64,000 nt of DNA from Brachionus plicatilis (Eukaryota; Rotifera; Eurotatoria; Ploima; Brachionidae). The stretch spans positions 4,494,004 to 4,558,003 of the forward strand of contig QEOQ01000508.1 of the NCBI GenBank assembly GCA_010279815.1, written 5' to 3'. The notes beneath the pieces were generated by a model. It was not told where the DNA came from and searched no databases. It saw nothing but the letters and a program-made list of their open reading frames with translations. The position numbers and the translations under genes were made by a program. Below, one piece after another: positions 37,142 to 49,000 of the stretch; the first letter of the stretch is position 1; each line of letters opens with the position of its first letter.

Positions 37142-37306
37142 CCTGTGAACAGCCCAGATCTGAATTGCATTGAAAATTTATGGAGTTGGCTTGATAAAGA
37201 GATTGCTAAACAAGCGCCAAAATCATTGAATGAGCTTAAGGAAATTGCCTTAAGTATTCTAAATCCATTATTTAAGAACTTTGTAGACTCAATGGACATT
37301 GAATGA
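37142..37306 (+). pseudogene. Tc1-like transposase C-terminal fragment
   Basis: The plus strand encodes PVNSPDLNCIENLWSWLDKE followed by a helical tail and NFVDSMDIE, then a stop. This is the last catalytic block (SPDLNPIENLW) and C-terminus of Tc1 transposases. The codon before it reads TGA where Trp is expected, and nothing upstream is open in frame. Confidence 0.85.
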
Positions 37307-38171
37307 ATGCGTATTTGAAAAATATGATTTTTAACTTTTTCACAAAACCTTTAAAACTAGTTTAAAATGTTTTGAAAAAATCAATATCACTCTAAATTGT
37401 GTGTCCTTTGTTATGACTTTTTTCTTTTTAAGGTTAAAGAGTGATATTTTTTCGTTTTAAACTATTTTTTTTAAACTTTTTTTAATGAAGATTATAAAAA
37501 AACTTTGTATCTTAATTTCTTCATAATAATAAATAATTGTGAACGATGGAAAGTAAGCAATAACGTTATCATTGATTACTTAGTATCTAACCACCTTTCA
37601 AAAGTGGATTGGATGGATGGAATTTTTTATTGAAAATCAAAAGAATTATTTAAACAATTAAAAAATAAGCACTTAATTAAAAAGTTTTATTTGACCTTCT
37701 TTTATCCTAGTTTCAAATATTTTGTTTACTATTATTACTTAATAATTATATTTTATTGATATATGAAAAATACGGTATGAAATCTACCTAGTAAAAGCAC
37801 TAATAAGCAATTTTTTTAAGTTCTTAAATATTTCAATCAAATATTTTATACAGATTCACTAAAAAGCACTTGTTTTTTGGAGTTATATTGGAATAAAAAT
37901 GGTAAAAATAAAGGTTTCTAAAACATAAAATTTGGTAAATATTTTTTTTTAATAAAACAAAATATTTTGTTTAATAATTCCATTTGTTTATTGGCGAATG
38001 TTTGGATCTTGAAGCTAAATGTGCTTAACTTAAACAAAAATTTATTTTAATAAAATTCTTAATCAACATTAATACTAAATAGATAAAATAATTTTACAAT
38101 TTTTTTTAATTTTAAAAAATTTTAATTTAATTATTTAAGTTTTCAGAGTCTAAAGTTTCATAAAACAAAAT

Positions 38172-39440
38172 TTAATAAATACCTTCATTGAAATTAATTT
38201 CAATATTACTATCCAGCTCTTTAGAATTTGTCAAATCTGCTTTTCCAAAGATAGCATCAAATTTATTGTCACTTTCACGGATAATATTTCTCAAATGTGT
38301 CAGACCATCTTCATTTTCATAATGATCATCACTGTCCTCGTCCTCATCACTGTTTTCCCAAGTATCAACTTTTTCATAAGACAAAATTTTACTTGTATTA
38401 GACTCAGCATCTTGGTCTTTGGCAACTCTATACTTAGACGAGACCTCGTTTCTATTCGTATCCATATCCTCAGCATTATTGACAGCAAATAGGTTCTCAA
38501 ATTTTTTATTTGCTTCTGCCAAACTATTAGCCATATCATCTGTATTATTCCTTTTTTGCTTGTACATTTGAGTAGCACTGTGTTTCACAGGTCGATTGTC
38601 TGCAATCAAACTGGCACAATTCGGATGACCATTGGCTAATGCAAGCTTCTCAGCTGAGTCTCCTTGGTTGTCAGTCAAATTTTTGCTAGGACCAAAGTCA
38701 AGCAATTGATCGACTATTTGTTCAGAGCCATTAAGCGCTGCCAACATTAGCGCGGTTCTACCATCCGCATTTTGCTTGTCAATATCAATGCCGTTTTCAA
38801 CTAGTACATCAATCAGTTGGGAATTTCTTTGAATTACAGCATAGTGTATTGCTGAATTTTTGTCCTTGTCTTGAAAGTCAATGTCCAAGTCTTTGAATTT
38901 TAGCAATTCGTCCAAAATATCTATTTTGTTGTCTCTGACTGCGTAAATCAGCGGAGTTATGCCTTGTTTGTCCGGTTTGTTTACCAAACCCTTTAAACTA
39001 ATATTTTTCAATAGCAATTCTAGCATTGAGGCATTTCCTGTTATACTAGCCTTCGAATAAAATAAAATTAAAAAAAAATTTAAATTTAAAAAAATTTATT
39101 TTACCAAAATTAAAGGATTTCGTCCCTCTGAGTCAAATATGTTTATCTTAGCTCCTTCTGATATTAAGTGCTGAACAATTTCAATGTGCTCGGCAGCCAC
39201 TGCTAGATGAATGGGTGCACGACCTTCTTTGTCCGCGGCGTTTATCTTGTCAGGCCGGCAAAGCTCGATTACTCTGTCTCTTTCTCCTTTCCAAGCTGCC
39301 AAATGTAATTTGGACAAGTCCTTTTCTTTGATCTGGTATATCTGCGCCAAGTAGCTCAAGTCATTTTGGTTTTTGCTGGCTTTTCTAGACGGTGACGGTG
39401 ACGAAAATTTGTCTTTTATTTTGCTAAAAAAACTCGGCAT
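38172..39440 (-). CDS. Ankyrin-repeat protein with acidic C-terminus, 404 aa
   Basis: Exons (minus): 39440-39105 and 39050-38172; the intron is 54 bp and phase 0. The N-terminus (MPSFFSKIKDKFSSPSPSRK) is basic and Ser-rich, followed by YQIKEKDLSKLHLAAWKG and about six ankyrin repeats (residues about 55-225; for example GRAPIHLAVAAEHIEIVQHL, GITPLIYAVRDN, GRTALMLAALNG). The tail is disordered and acidic (TWENSDEDEDSDDHYENED) and ends with an IIRESDNKFDAIFGKAD segment. The order, a short basic head, KDLSKLH, repeats and a SWxSSDEE-like motif, recalls ANKRD26/POTE-type proteins without their long coiled coil. Function would be protein binding; the partner is unknown. Confidence 0.88.
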
Positions 39441-41901
39441 TGTTCGACAAATAAAATGTTGACATGAATTGCTAATGCTAGAAAAGCAGCTTGCCTAAAG
39501 AAATGAATCAGGTAAGAAAAATAATTTTGGAAAAAACAAAAGAAAAACAAATTTTTCAATTGATTTTTTTACTTCGAAGCAAATAAGTTAATAATTAGAA
39601 TTTTTTAGTTCGTTTATTAAGTTAATAATTGAAATAAGGAACACGGCCTTCACAATTTAGAAATTTTTTTGCAAAGCTCTAGTTTTAAATTATTCTAGTC
39701 AAAATTTGTTTCCATGGAAACTTTTTTTTTTAGCAGAATTTTTAAGTGCTTAAGTGCTTGTTAATTACATGAAGCTTTAGTTTTTTTATGTTTCTTTATT
39801 TAAAAAAATGTTGAAAATTTATAATTATTAGGTTGGCGGTCGAATAGATGTCAAAAGGCTGTAGATGGACAAAAATATCCGTCACACTTTGAAGTTTCTT
39901 AAAATTTAAAAATCAATAAATTTGTCTCAAAGGTCTGACGTCTATCCCCCTTCTAATTAAAAAAGTTCATTAAAAAGCTTGACTAGAATCGAAAGTTGAG
40001 TCGGCGGAATTGAAATAAATTCGCTTTTAATTTAGAAATTTTACAAATTCGTGAAAATTACACAAATCAGCTTGATTTTAATTCTTTATATTTTTTTATT
40101 TGTATTCTTATTTTAATATTTAAAAAACAGAACTTATAAACTATGACCTAATATTCAAATAATTGTCTAGCAAAATATTTTGAACTTAAAATTTAAATAC
40201 TCAAATATTAAATTTATTTAGCATTCATAAATTATTTTTAATTTATCAGTTGATTTTTTTTTAAATATGCTTTTTTGCATTAGCGCATTTCTTGGGAATT
40301 ATTCACTGCAATTAAAATCAATAAAATTTTATGACAAATAATTTGAATTCTTCAAAAATAATATTTTTCATAATTAGAATTAGTAAAATGTTTGGTTTTA
40401 AATCTATAAAATATAAAATATAAGTTTTTAATTAAATTCATCTAATAATTTTATTCTTCTTCATTTTGATGCGAAAATATGTTCATTCCATTTTGAATAG
40501 ATATTTACTCCCTAGTTATGTTCTGATTTAGTTTTTTCTACAATATTTGTCATGCAATTGAATTCAATGGACAAAAATTAATTTTAGAAAAATTCATTAT
40601 TAAAATGTAAAATTGTTTTGTGAAAATATTATTTTTGGCACTAAATTAAAAGCTTGAAGCTTTATGAAAAATTTGAATACAGAACAAAATTTCACCAACT
40701 CAACCAAATCCAAAAAAATTGTTTTTCGAATTTGACAATAAAAGAAGCCACGAATTGACTAAATTTAATACAAATTAGTAATGCTACCATAAAAATTCTC
40801 TTTAATTTTAAAATTAGTATTTATATTAGAAATATTACTTAATTAGAGAAAAAAACATTGAATCTAATTTATTAACGAGAAAAAATTCTCCTAAAAAAAA
40901 ATACTTGATTTTATTGAAATTTACAATATTTATTGATTTATTTTTATTAAAATAAAACAAAAAACTAAGTTATATTTTAGATGTTATCAATTAATTTTGC
41001 TTGCTTCACGGCATAATTTTTGGTAGATGCTGAAGGATATAATTGACTCTAAAAATAACGCTGATCAAAATTTTTCAGTTAGTTTGTTTTTATAAAAAAT
41101 ATTGACAAAATAACGCAATATTTTTAAAAAGAGTACTCATTTAACTTTTATCATTAATTTCTGAATAAAAAATTGAGTTATTTTCATAAGGCACGCTAGA
41201 TGATTAGGAATAATTAATTTCCAAAAGTTCCACAGATCTTTATTTTAAAAACTATAATAAAGTAAGCGTTAGAATACTAACTCGATAATACTGAATTTCA
41301 ACTTAATAGTTTCTTTTTTTTTAATTCTTCTTTTGCAAGAGGATTTTCTTTTTCAAATAATTGAAAACAATTTATGCTAATTTCCTTTAAGAAGCATTTC
41401 TTTTAAATGTTAGTTTTTATTAGGGGTACATCATTTTAATTTTAATAAAAAATTTAAAAATTAAATAAGGATATATATTTTTTTAATTTATGTTATCTTA
41501 TTCCGTTGTATTTCAATCTTATTTATCTCCCGAAGCGATCGATTGTGTTTTTCTTTTAAATATTTTAAGAATTTTTTTATTTTAATGGATGGTAGAAACT
41601 GCTTATATTGATAATTCCACAAAAGGAAATCAGATGTAATTGTTGTTTATATGTCCTTAATGAAATTCCATTAGTGTCATGATTAAATGACTGACATTTT
41701 AGTTCGTTTTAAAAATTATCTAAAGTGAAAAACTAACTAATTATAATATTTGTTTAAAATTAAATACAATAATTTTTTTAATTATAATTTGATTTTAAGA
41801 AACAGAAGCCAAAAGGCTTAAAATTTTCTTTAAAAATTGTTTTTTTCTGTCAAATCCAAAATACAATATAAGAATATTTTTCATCTGTTTTTATATTTTA
41901 G
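39441..41901. other. AT-rich intergenic region, no gene seen
   Basis: 2.5 kb between divergently oriented genes (ankyrin on minus, membrane protein on plus), so both promoters lie here. No TATA box, repeat family or RNA gene stands out. The TTTTATATTTTAG just before 41902 looks like a 3' splice site. Confidence 0.55.
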
Positions 41902-42978
41902 ATGTTAATATTAATTATTTTAATTTCATTTTTTAAATTTAACCAAACAACTAAATTAAGCAAAAATTGTAATATCAGTCTAACAATTGATAAAGTGATT
42001 GAACTCAATAATGAATTAAAATCGGAACTTTTCATCACCAACATAACATTGACTAAAAATTTTAAAGCAATTATAAAATTCAATTTTTCACCTAATTTTA
42101 AAAATTTGGCCCATTTTTATGAGCTAAATCAAGCTCAATTTAGTGTAAAAAAATTTCCAGAATGCAATTTATGTTGGCCAAATAATTATTTTAATAGAAC
42201 TTTAAATTTGTCTTGGTATTCATCGAACGACTCGTCCAAAATCAATCAAAATATTTGTAAATCAGAGATAGATGGATTTACAAAATGCTATCAAAATAGT
42301 TTGAATTTAACCTCACCACAATATATTCTAGAAACTGTGTCCTTCAAATTAAATCAAACCGGATCATTTGTAATATGCATCAATTTTTTGACAACATCAA
42401 ATCCAAATCTGCTCATTTTTACTGAGAATATGTGCCGAAATTGGAAAATAAATGATTTACAACAAAAGATAGAAGAACATAGCTTTCGATACAAACCATT
42501 GTTTATATTATTAATGTACATACTTTGTGCATCAATACTAATTCCCATAGCCATATTTCAACATTTAACTACCAAGTCTAAATCGAAACTAAAGATTAAA
42601 ATTGATGCTCCAAGTAATTGTGACATTTCTGAAGTTAGCACTACCGGATTATTGAGGAATTCTACTGCTAGTTTTAAAAAAGAAAACTTCAATAAGGATC
42701 TCTTGAGTCCTTTATTAGAGAGGATGCCGGAACCAGCAAAAGTAACATTTGATCTGAAAGAAATAGATGAAAATTTCCATAGCGAGTTGGATGAAGAAAA
42801 GTCAAATGAAGCTGACCACATCCTAGACAATAAACCATGGATGGAAAAGACTGACAGCGTACCTGATTGTAACCCAGCTCATCTGACAAAATCTAGTTCT
42901 TTAGAATTAAAAGATACTCAATCGATCAATCAGTCAGGATTATTTTCGAATAATGTTGTTTTTGAGAGTAATGTTTAA
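41902..42978 (+). CDS. Single-pass (type I) membrane protein of unknown family, 358 aa
   Basis: Not recognised. A short hydrophobic signal peptide (MLILIILISFF) leads an ectodomain of about 185 residues with many N-glycosylation sequons and scattered cysteines (ECNLCW, ICKSEIDGFTKCY, FVICINF, MCRNW). A membrane segment spans about 199-221 (LFILLMYILCASILIPIAIF) and a 137-residue cytoplasmic tail is Ser- and acid-rich. The shape suits a small adhesion or cytokine-type receptor, but no fold can be named. The ATG is preceded at once by TTTTAG, so there may be a 5' UTR intron or spliced-leader acceptor, or the true start may lie in an upstream exon. Confidence 0.75.
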   Translation: MLILIILISFFKFNQTTKLSKNCNISLTIDKVIELNNELKSELFITNITLTKNFKAIIKFNFSPNFKNLAHFYELNQAQFSVKKFPECNLCWPNNYFNRTLNLSWYSSNDSSKINQNICKSEIDGFTKCYQNSLNLTSPQYILETVSFKLNQTGSFVICINFLTTSNPNLLIFTENMCRNWKINDLQQKIEEHSFRYKPLFILLMYILCASILIPIAIFQHLTTKSKSKLKIKIDAPSNCDISEVSTTGLLRNSTASFKKENFNKDLLSPLLERMPEPAKVTFDLKEIDENFHSELDEEKSNEADHILDNKPWMEKTDSVPDCNPAHLTKSSSLELKDTQSINQSGLFSNNVVFESNV

Positions 42979-43722
42979 AAATTTAGCTTTTTGTATCTAG
43001 TTTGGACACAACACCGGTATTGAAATTGTTTTTTTTTTGTTTAATTTAATTCTATTTATTAAATTGTCAATAATTATTAAAGTTTATTTTTAAATAAGAA
43101 TTTTGTTTATTTTGATGACGAGATTTTATTTCATCAAGTAAAAAACAGTTTGATATGAGATTTTTTGGATTTTAGAATTCAAGTATTTTTTATTTGAAAT
43201 ATTGATACAGAATCATTACTTATCAAGTGTATGACAAGTGTTTAGAAAAAATTCAACTTCTACTATTAGATAAAAATTAAAATAAAATAAAAATAAATTA
43301 AATCTGATAAACTGATACAACTTAGTAATGTTTTCAATATTTAGTAGGAATCTTTGATATTGATATTATAAAATCTTTGATAAAGAAATTTGAGCTGTTT
43401 AAATTTAATCTTTATTAACATTAGAGACGATTTTCATAAAATAAAATTCATATTTTTTAAATAAAATATTTTTGAATTTATAACTAAAAGTTTTATTAGT
43501 TATTTTTAAAAACATTTTTGATTTGTTTATTATTTGATAATTGCAAATTTTAGAGAAATGAAAAAATAAATAAAGAAAAAATCCTATTTAAATTAATGAT
43601 TTTAACTTTTCTGCTTTGATTCATGCTTTTGTATTTTTTTATTAATTTTTATTTCAATATTATCAGAGATAACGAGACCCAAAAAAAAGGCACCTTTTCT
43701 GAAAGCGGAAACCGTCCATGCC

Positions 43723-43842
43723 GTCCACGCTACTAAAATATAATAAATAGAATAAAAAATTAACGGATATGACTAGGAAGAATTTGTCAAAGTGGAAAAT
43801 TATTTATTTCATTTGAATGACTCTAATTTTAAAGCTTTAGTA
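43723..43842 (+). repeat. 120-bp direct repeat, left copy
   Basis: It starts GTCCACGCTACTAAAATATA and ends AAAGCTTTAGTA. It matches 45725-45844 in the same orientation with a single substitution seen. Sequence on either side differs at once. Confidence 0.9.
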
Positions 43843-44025
43843 AAGTTTAAAAGTTTCACATTTTAATAATTTTACATACTTTATCAAACCATGTTAAATT
43901 TTAATTTTTGCATAAAAATACTCTTTTAAAAAATTTAAATGATTTACTAGAACATATTTCTAATTCATTTACATATTTTACTTAGAGGAATATAAGAATG
44001 CGTTAAAAATATTAAGAAATATTAA

Positions 44026-44075
44026 AAAATAATAATAATAATCATAATTAGCTACTGCAAGAAACTTGCGGAGAA
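44026..44075 (-). mobile_element. LINE-like 3' end beside an AAT tract
   Basis: AATAATAATAATCATAATTAGCTACTGCAAGAAACTTGCGGAG matches the hairpin-tail unit at 36563-36650. On the minus strand this gives hairpin then (ATT)n. Confidence 0.5.
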
Positions 44076-44175
44076 GTGGCATTGAATTTCATACAAAACT
44101 TCTAATACAAAAATAAATAAATTTTATAACTTTTGTTCTAATTGTCAAAAACTTGTTCTGTAAATGAAACAAAGT

Positions 44176-44326
44176 GAAACAAATGTTGTTTCACCTTATG
44201 TGGAAGTCTGCAAAATCTGTGCAAACTAATTCATTTTTATTTTTAAATCTTTTAAATTGGGTGCAATTTTACAGAATTTGCACAGATTTTGCAGACTTCC
44301 ACATAAGGTGAAACAACATTTGTTTC
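44176..44326. repeat. Perfect 50-bp foldback (151 bp overall)
   Basis: The arms 44176-44225 and 44277-44326 are exact reverse complements (50 of 50), with a 51-bp loop. The arms start GAAACAAATGTTGTTTCACC, itself partly palindromic. The perfect match implies a recent origin or gene conversion between arms. It overlaps the end of the LINE relic at 44325. Confidence 0.95.
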
Positions 44327-44722
44327 AGCATTCAGATCCATACAACAATACAGATTTGATCAGACTACTATAAAGATGTAATTTAGTCCTCAGTCGAAGA
44401 AATGACGATTTCCACATATGCCTTAATTTGAAGAAAGCAGTTCTGGCCTTCGTTAATCTGTTTCGAATGTCTTCTTCGGAACCACCATTTTTGCTAATCA
44501 CGCTTTCTAGATATGTAAAGCTGTCGACGCATTTAAGATTTTCGTCTCCAACAGAAATTGGTGCATTGAGTTTTTTGTTTATGCACATAACTTCTGTTTT
44601 TCGGGTGTTTATCCAACATATCCAGTGTTGCGTTTCAGCTTCTCGGTTTTTTCCCTCATATGGCTCTCCATCTGTGATATTAGGGCAATATCATCAGACA
44701 AAACTTTAGGCTATTCATAATT
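44325..44722 (-). pseudogene. Non-LTR retrotransposon reverse transcriptase fragment
   Basis: The minus strand encodes LSDDIALISQMESHMREKTEKL (the YADD box region, with Tyr-Ala replaced by Leu-Ser), then after a frame break CVDSFTYLESVISKNGGSEEDIRNRLTKARTAF and SSLIKSVLLYGSEC. This is the thumb-side part of the reverse transcriptase of CR1/RTE-like LINEs. It has a stop codon and a frameshift, and lacks the 5' half. Confidence 0.88.
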
Positions 44723-44849
44723 ATCCAAATTTCGAAGAAAAAATATTGTAGCTTTCCGTCCAATTACCAACTCTCAACTGATAGAATAAGTACTAGACAC
44801 ATCTATCCGATCTGCTCCACCCAGCAAAATCCATTTTTTATCTATTTTA

Positions 44850-45048
44850 TTAGATTATTCTTTGATACGGATTTTTGAACTTATCGTACTCATTTCTGAA
44901 TTGATTCACTGAACAAGAATTAATCACTTCCCCGGGAAGCTTGTTCCACCCATTTACTACTCTATTGATAAAAAAGTGCTCCCTCTGACTACAATTTTTA
45001 ATGGTCTGCCCTGATAGTCTTCTCTTAACTATGTCCTCTGAATAAATA
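44850..45048 (-). pseudogene. CR1/Jockey-like LINE, C-terminal fragment
   Basis: The minus strand encodes EDIVKRRLSGQTIKNCSQRE, then FFINRVVNGWNKLPGEVINS, then SVNQFRNEYDKF and a stop. The FxNRVVxxWNxLPxEVV block is the conserved C-terminus of CR1/L2/Jockey ORF2. It lies upstream (minus sense) of the other fragment but is more C-terminal, so the two come from different copies. Confidence 0.85.
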
Positions 45049-45359
45049 ATTTAAAATAAGTTTTTTTATTTATTTAGAAAAGTTAGTTAAACAAAAATGA
45101 TAAAATAGTATTTATTAATGATAAAATAGTTTTTATTTATTTTGTCAATAAGGGTTTAGATAAAAAGTTTAGATATATTGCAAGTTTTTTTTAAGATTTA
45201 TTTTTTGAAAATTTCATAGTATATTTAAATTTTTTTAAAGTGCAAAAGTATCTCAAAAATCTAAAATATACATAAAAAGGCTTTGAAGTGACATAACTTA
45301 GACATAAAATAAAAGCCAAAAGCAAGGAAATTAAAAGTACTTTCCTTATCTGTCTATCC

Positions 45360-45640
45360 AGGTCACCAGCGTCTTATGAAAAATGTCGAAAGATGCGCCA
45401 GTCAATCAATTATCAAAGCCTGTTCAGCCTTGCGTCGAGAAAAATTTAAGTTTAATTTGAGTTTAACATAAACGGAGACGCAATCTCATTATCAAGATAG
45501 GTGCCTAAAGAGAATGAAGATGAGAACATCATTTTCTATGAAGGTGGAGACATCGGGAGATGTCTTCTGCGGGTGAAGGAGAAATTTAGCACCCCCTGTA
45601 CCTCAGACCATGTCTCTCTCTCTTTCTTTTTTTTAGATAT
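45360..45640 (+). other. GC-richer non-coding stretch, probable element 3' region
   Basis: About 280 bp of clearly higher GC (CGTCGAGAAAAA, GGAGACATCGGGAGATG) followed by a CTCTCTCTCT run and AATAAAG at about 45680. It resembles a transcribed 3' untranslated region, possibly of a retroelement, ending before the right direct repeat. No frame or domain is visible. Confidence 0.35.
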
Positions 45641-45724
45641 ATTTTGTATTTTAGTTTTAGTTTAAATTTTGGTTTTTAAATAAAGATTTAGAACTAGAAA
45701 CTTCTTTTTAATTTAATTTAATAA

Positions 45725-45844
45725 GTCCACGCTACTAAAATATAATAAATAGAATAAAGAATTAACGGATATGACTAGGAAGAATTTGTCAAAGTGGAAA
45801 ATTATTTATTTCATTTGAATGACTCTAATTTTAAAGCTTTAGTA
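45725..45844 (+). repeat. 120-bp direct repeat, right copy
   Basis: Partner of 43723-43842, offset by 2002 bp. Confidence 0.9.
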
Positions 45845-46090
45845 TTAGGCCTGTGGCATTGAGTGGTCAATTTTTGCTTTTCGATTTTTAAGCTCTTTCC
45901 AAATTGAGAAAAAAATTCTCACTTTTTTAAAAATTTTATTATTCAACATTTCAGTAATCAATATCAAATTTATAAATAAATTTTACAATAGAATCGTTTA
46001 TTTTTTTTTTTATTTTTTATTTTTAAAAACAAACTCTAAATAAGATAAACAGCACAAATAAAAGTTACATATAATCAATCAACATACTGC

Positions 46091-49000
46091 TTAGCTGGTT
46101 GGTGGAGGTGGTGGCGGAGGGGGCGGAGGAGCGCCAGTTGACATTGTAGGCCACCCGTATCCGGCACTACCTTGCCACATATATGAGTAATATTGAGCAT
46201 AATAATTTGGATCAATATTAGCTGCATCATAGCCTGAGGCTCCACTGGCAGACGCAGCAGTCGCTGCCGTTTTATTTGTTTTATTGTCACCATCAGTCTT
46301 GGGTGAATTGGAATAATCGCTTGCATTAGCCGTGCCCTCTAAAGCAAGGGAAGCGCCTGTGCTCGACGCTCCATTTCTGGATACTATAGATTTTCCTGGC
46401 TTGTTCATATCTGGTGCTGGTCCCTGTCCTAACTCGGCCATCAACGATTGATATTCATTGTCCATTTTTTCTCGTTCAGCCCAAGTGACCGGTCTGTCCG
46501 AGCTTGACAGATCCAAAGTGGACTTCATTTTACAATCGCCTGTTATATGACCAGCTCCGCCGCAAATACCACAAATAATTGTGTTTGTGAGAATGGTCTT
46601 AGTGGTTTCAATCAGCTTCAATTTGTTCAAACTGTCATTTTCTCTCAATGTTCCGTTCAATAAAGCCAGTTCTCTGAGCTGACTTTTTCTCAAGTCATTC
46701 ATAGTCTCCGGAACTTCGATGCCTTGTTGCACTATTTCTCTCACTTTGGCACAAGCTTTGGACACTATTTCGGCAGTGGGTCCCGTAATGTATGCATGCA
46801 AAGGCTCGTCTTCACCAGGCAATGGCTGCCCATTGATCCGACCCAGTTTTCCCTCCTTGACTGAGCCCTTGCCTCTGATTATTATCTTGGCATTTGTTTC
46901 TTTCTCCAGCATTTTCAGTGTGTTGCCGCGAGGTCCAATCAGTAGGCCTACAAAATTTATGTCCGGATGTTCTTCTTGTGGAATAAAAACTTTATCAACT
47001 ATTTTATTTGCCGGAGGTCTATTTTAAAATAAAATGGTCAATTTAATTTAATTTGTAAAATGGACAAAAAATACACTCAGCTAATCAAACAATTTAAAAT
47101 GAATTTGTGTAACACTTTGTGAATTTTCATTCAAAAATTCGCAAAAATTTTCCGCACATCAAAAATAATACTTTTTCCGTGAATGGAACTAATTAAAAAA
47201 TTGTAATTAAAAATAATTAATGTTTCAATGCATCCACTCAATCTAAGAATTATATAATAAAAATTGAAAGAAATATCAAAATTGAAAATTGAAATGAGCA
47301 AAGAAAATTTAAAGCTGGAATATATTTTGAATAATGGTCAGCGTGGAACATCCGACGATGAAGACGCGAGTGATCAAATGTGGCATAAAGGAGAAAGCTT
47401 GTTGGCAAATGACTTTTTATTTACTCGCAATAGAAACAATAAACCAAAAAATGGTAGACATTCAATTAATTGGATGTGTGGATACAATTATGCCGCTTAA
47501 AAGAATTACGAAGCAACTCCCACAAGATTTAACAGATCAAAGCTCAAATTCGAGTGGAAATAGCAGCGATAATTTGCCTCTGTTTGGAACTTTTTTGTAA
47601 GTTCAGGTGAACATAATAATATAATTATGGTAGAAAATGAAAATTCTTATCTTTGTTTTTTATTCTTTATTCTTAATTTGAATTGGATACAAAAAATTTT
47701 CTTAAACTATCTTTTTTAGTAAAAAATTGTATAAAACATATTTAAGACTTTTTCCACGCATCAAAAATAACAATTTTTACGTACGCGCGGAAAAAGTATC
47801 ACGGAAAAAGTATATGTAATCTTTATTTCAATAAAGTGGTTCATTTGCCTTTCAGTTTAAAGATAAAATATAATTGATTATTTCCCTAATCAAATTGCAT
47901 GTTAATTTAGAGTTTCATTTAAAATTTTTTTTTCAATTTCTTAATCTAATATTGCAGCCATAAAAAATTTTAAAAGTTTTAAATAATTAATTTCTCATTC
48001 GTTCATGGATTAAGAGTCACTGGTAACGAGAAGTGATTTTTAATATTAATTTTTTTTTTGTAACTTTGATCTATCTGCTTGAAAAATTTGAAAAAATTAA
48101 AAAAAATTTCCATTAAAATAGATTCAAAAAAGAGAGATTTTTTTTAGTGTTGGGCGGCGGCCAAGCCTGGCCGGTCCGAACGCAACCAAAAATTTGGGCC
48201 GGTTAAATCAAAGACGGACGGCCACTTTGGCGGCCAGACAAGATCAGCGGCAAAAAATTACAGTACAAATTAAAACTAACTTGTACTCATTTTGTTCCTC
48301 AACTCTTCCTTTCCTCAACTCTTCGACGACCTTTCCTCGACTCTTCCTCGACTCTTCCTCGACTCTTCCTCGACTTTTCCTTTCCCCACTTTTCCTTTAG
48401 GAAGAGTTGAAGAAATGAAAGAGTCGAGAAAATGAATAATTGAAGAAGAGTCGAGGAAGAGTTGATGAAAGAAAGAGTTGAGGAAGAGTCGAGGAAAGGA
48501 AATATACAAGTTAGTTTTAAATTGTGATGTAAAAGGAAAAAGTTTTTGATGTCATTTTAAGTTTTAAATTTTAAAGAAACGAAAAATTTTCAAATATTAC
48601 ACACAAATCTCTAATCCCTAATCTAAAAAAAAAATTTCAAAAATTTAGCCTTTTTAAGGAAAAATTATTTTTTTTCTAAAAAAATTTGGCATTTTCTTTT
48701 ACTATAAAACTTTTGCCAATTCTTAAGGAATTTTTTTCCGTACTGGCCTCCAAAGTGGCTATGTTTATAACCGTCCGTCTAGGCGGTCTTGTTCGCGGTT
48801 CAAAAAAATTTTGGCCGCATCAATGGTGGTTTGTTCGGTTCTCAAAGCTAATTTTTTTAAAATTTTTATTTTACAATTTTTAAGAATTTATTTTTGCAAT
48901 TTTCGCAAGGTTTGTATGAAAATTCACAGTGCTTCTGATCAATCTAAATAACTCTTTCAATTTTTAGAAAGAATTAAAAAATTCACATGTTTTTAAAAAA

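Larger units (their letters stand above)
36317..38171. other. Intergenic region with transposon relics
   Basis: Contains a LINE-like 3' end at about 36563-36650 and a Tc1 transposase fragment (37142-37306). Near 37384-37448 a short inverted repeat (ATATCACTCT / AGAGTGATAT) may mark an element end. No live gene is seen. Confidence 0.6.
42979..46090. other. Repeat-rich intergenic block
   Basis: Between the membrane protein and SF1 genes. A pair of 120-bp direct repeats (43723-43842, 45725-45844) encloses LINE relics, a LINE-like tail, a perfect foldback, and a GC-richer stretch at 45360-45640. No live gene is seen. Confidence 0.7.

Noticed and set aside
37384..37448. Terminal inverted repeats of the Tc1 fragment at 37142
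   Set aside because: Only a 10-bp match, both arms lie on the same side of the fragment, and no TA duplication was found.
48300..48500. CRISPR-like array of CTCGACTCTTCCT repeats
   Set aside because: The units are contiguous without unique spacers, change orientation midway and lie in an animal intron; it is a minisatellite foldback.
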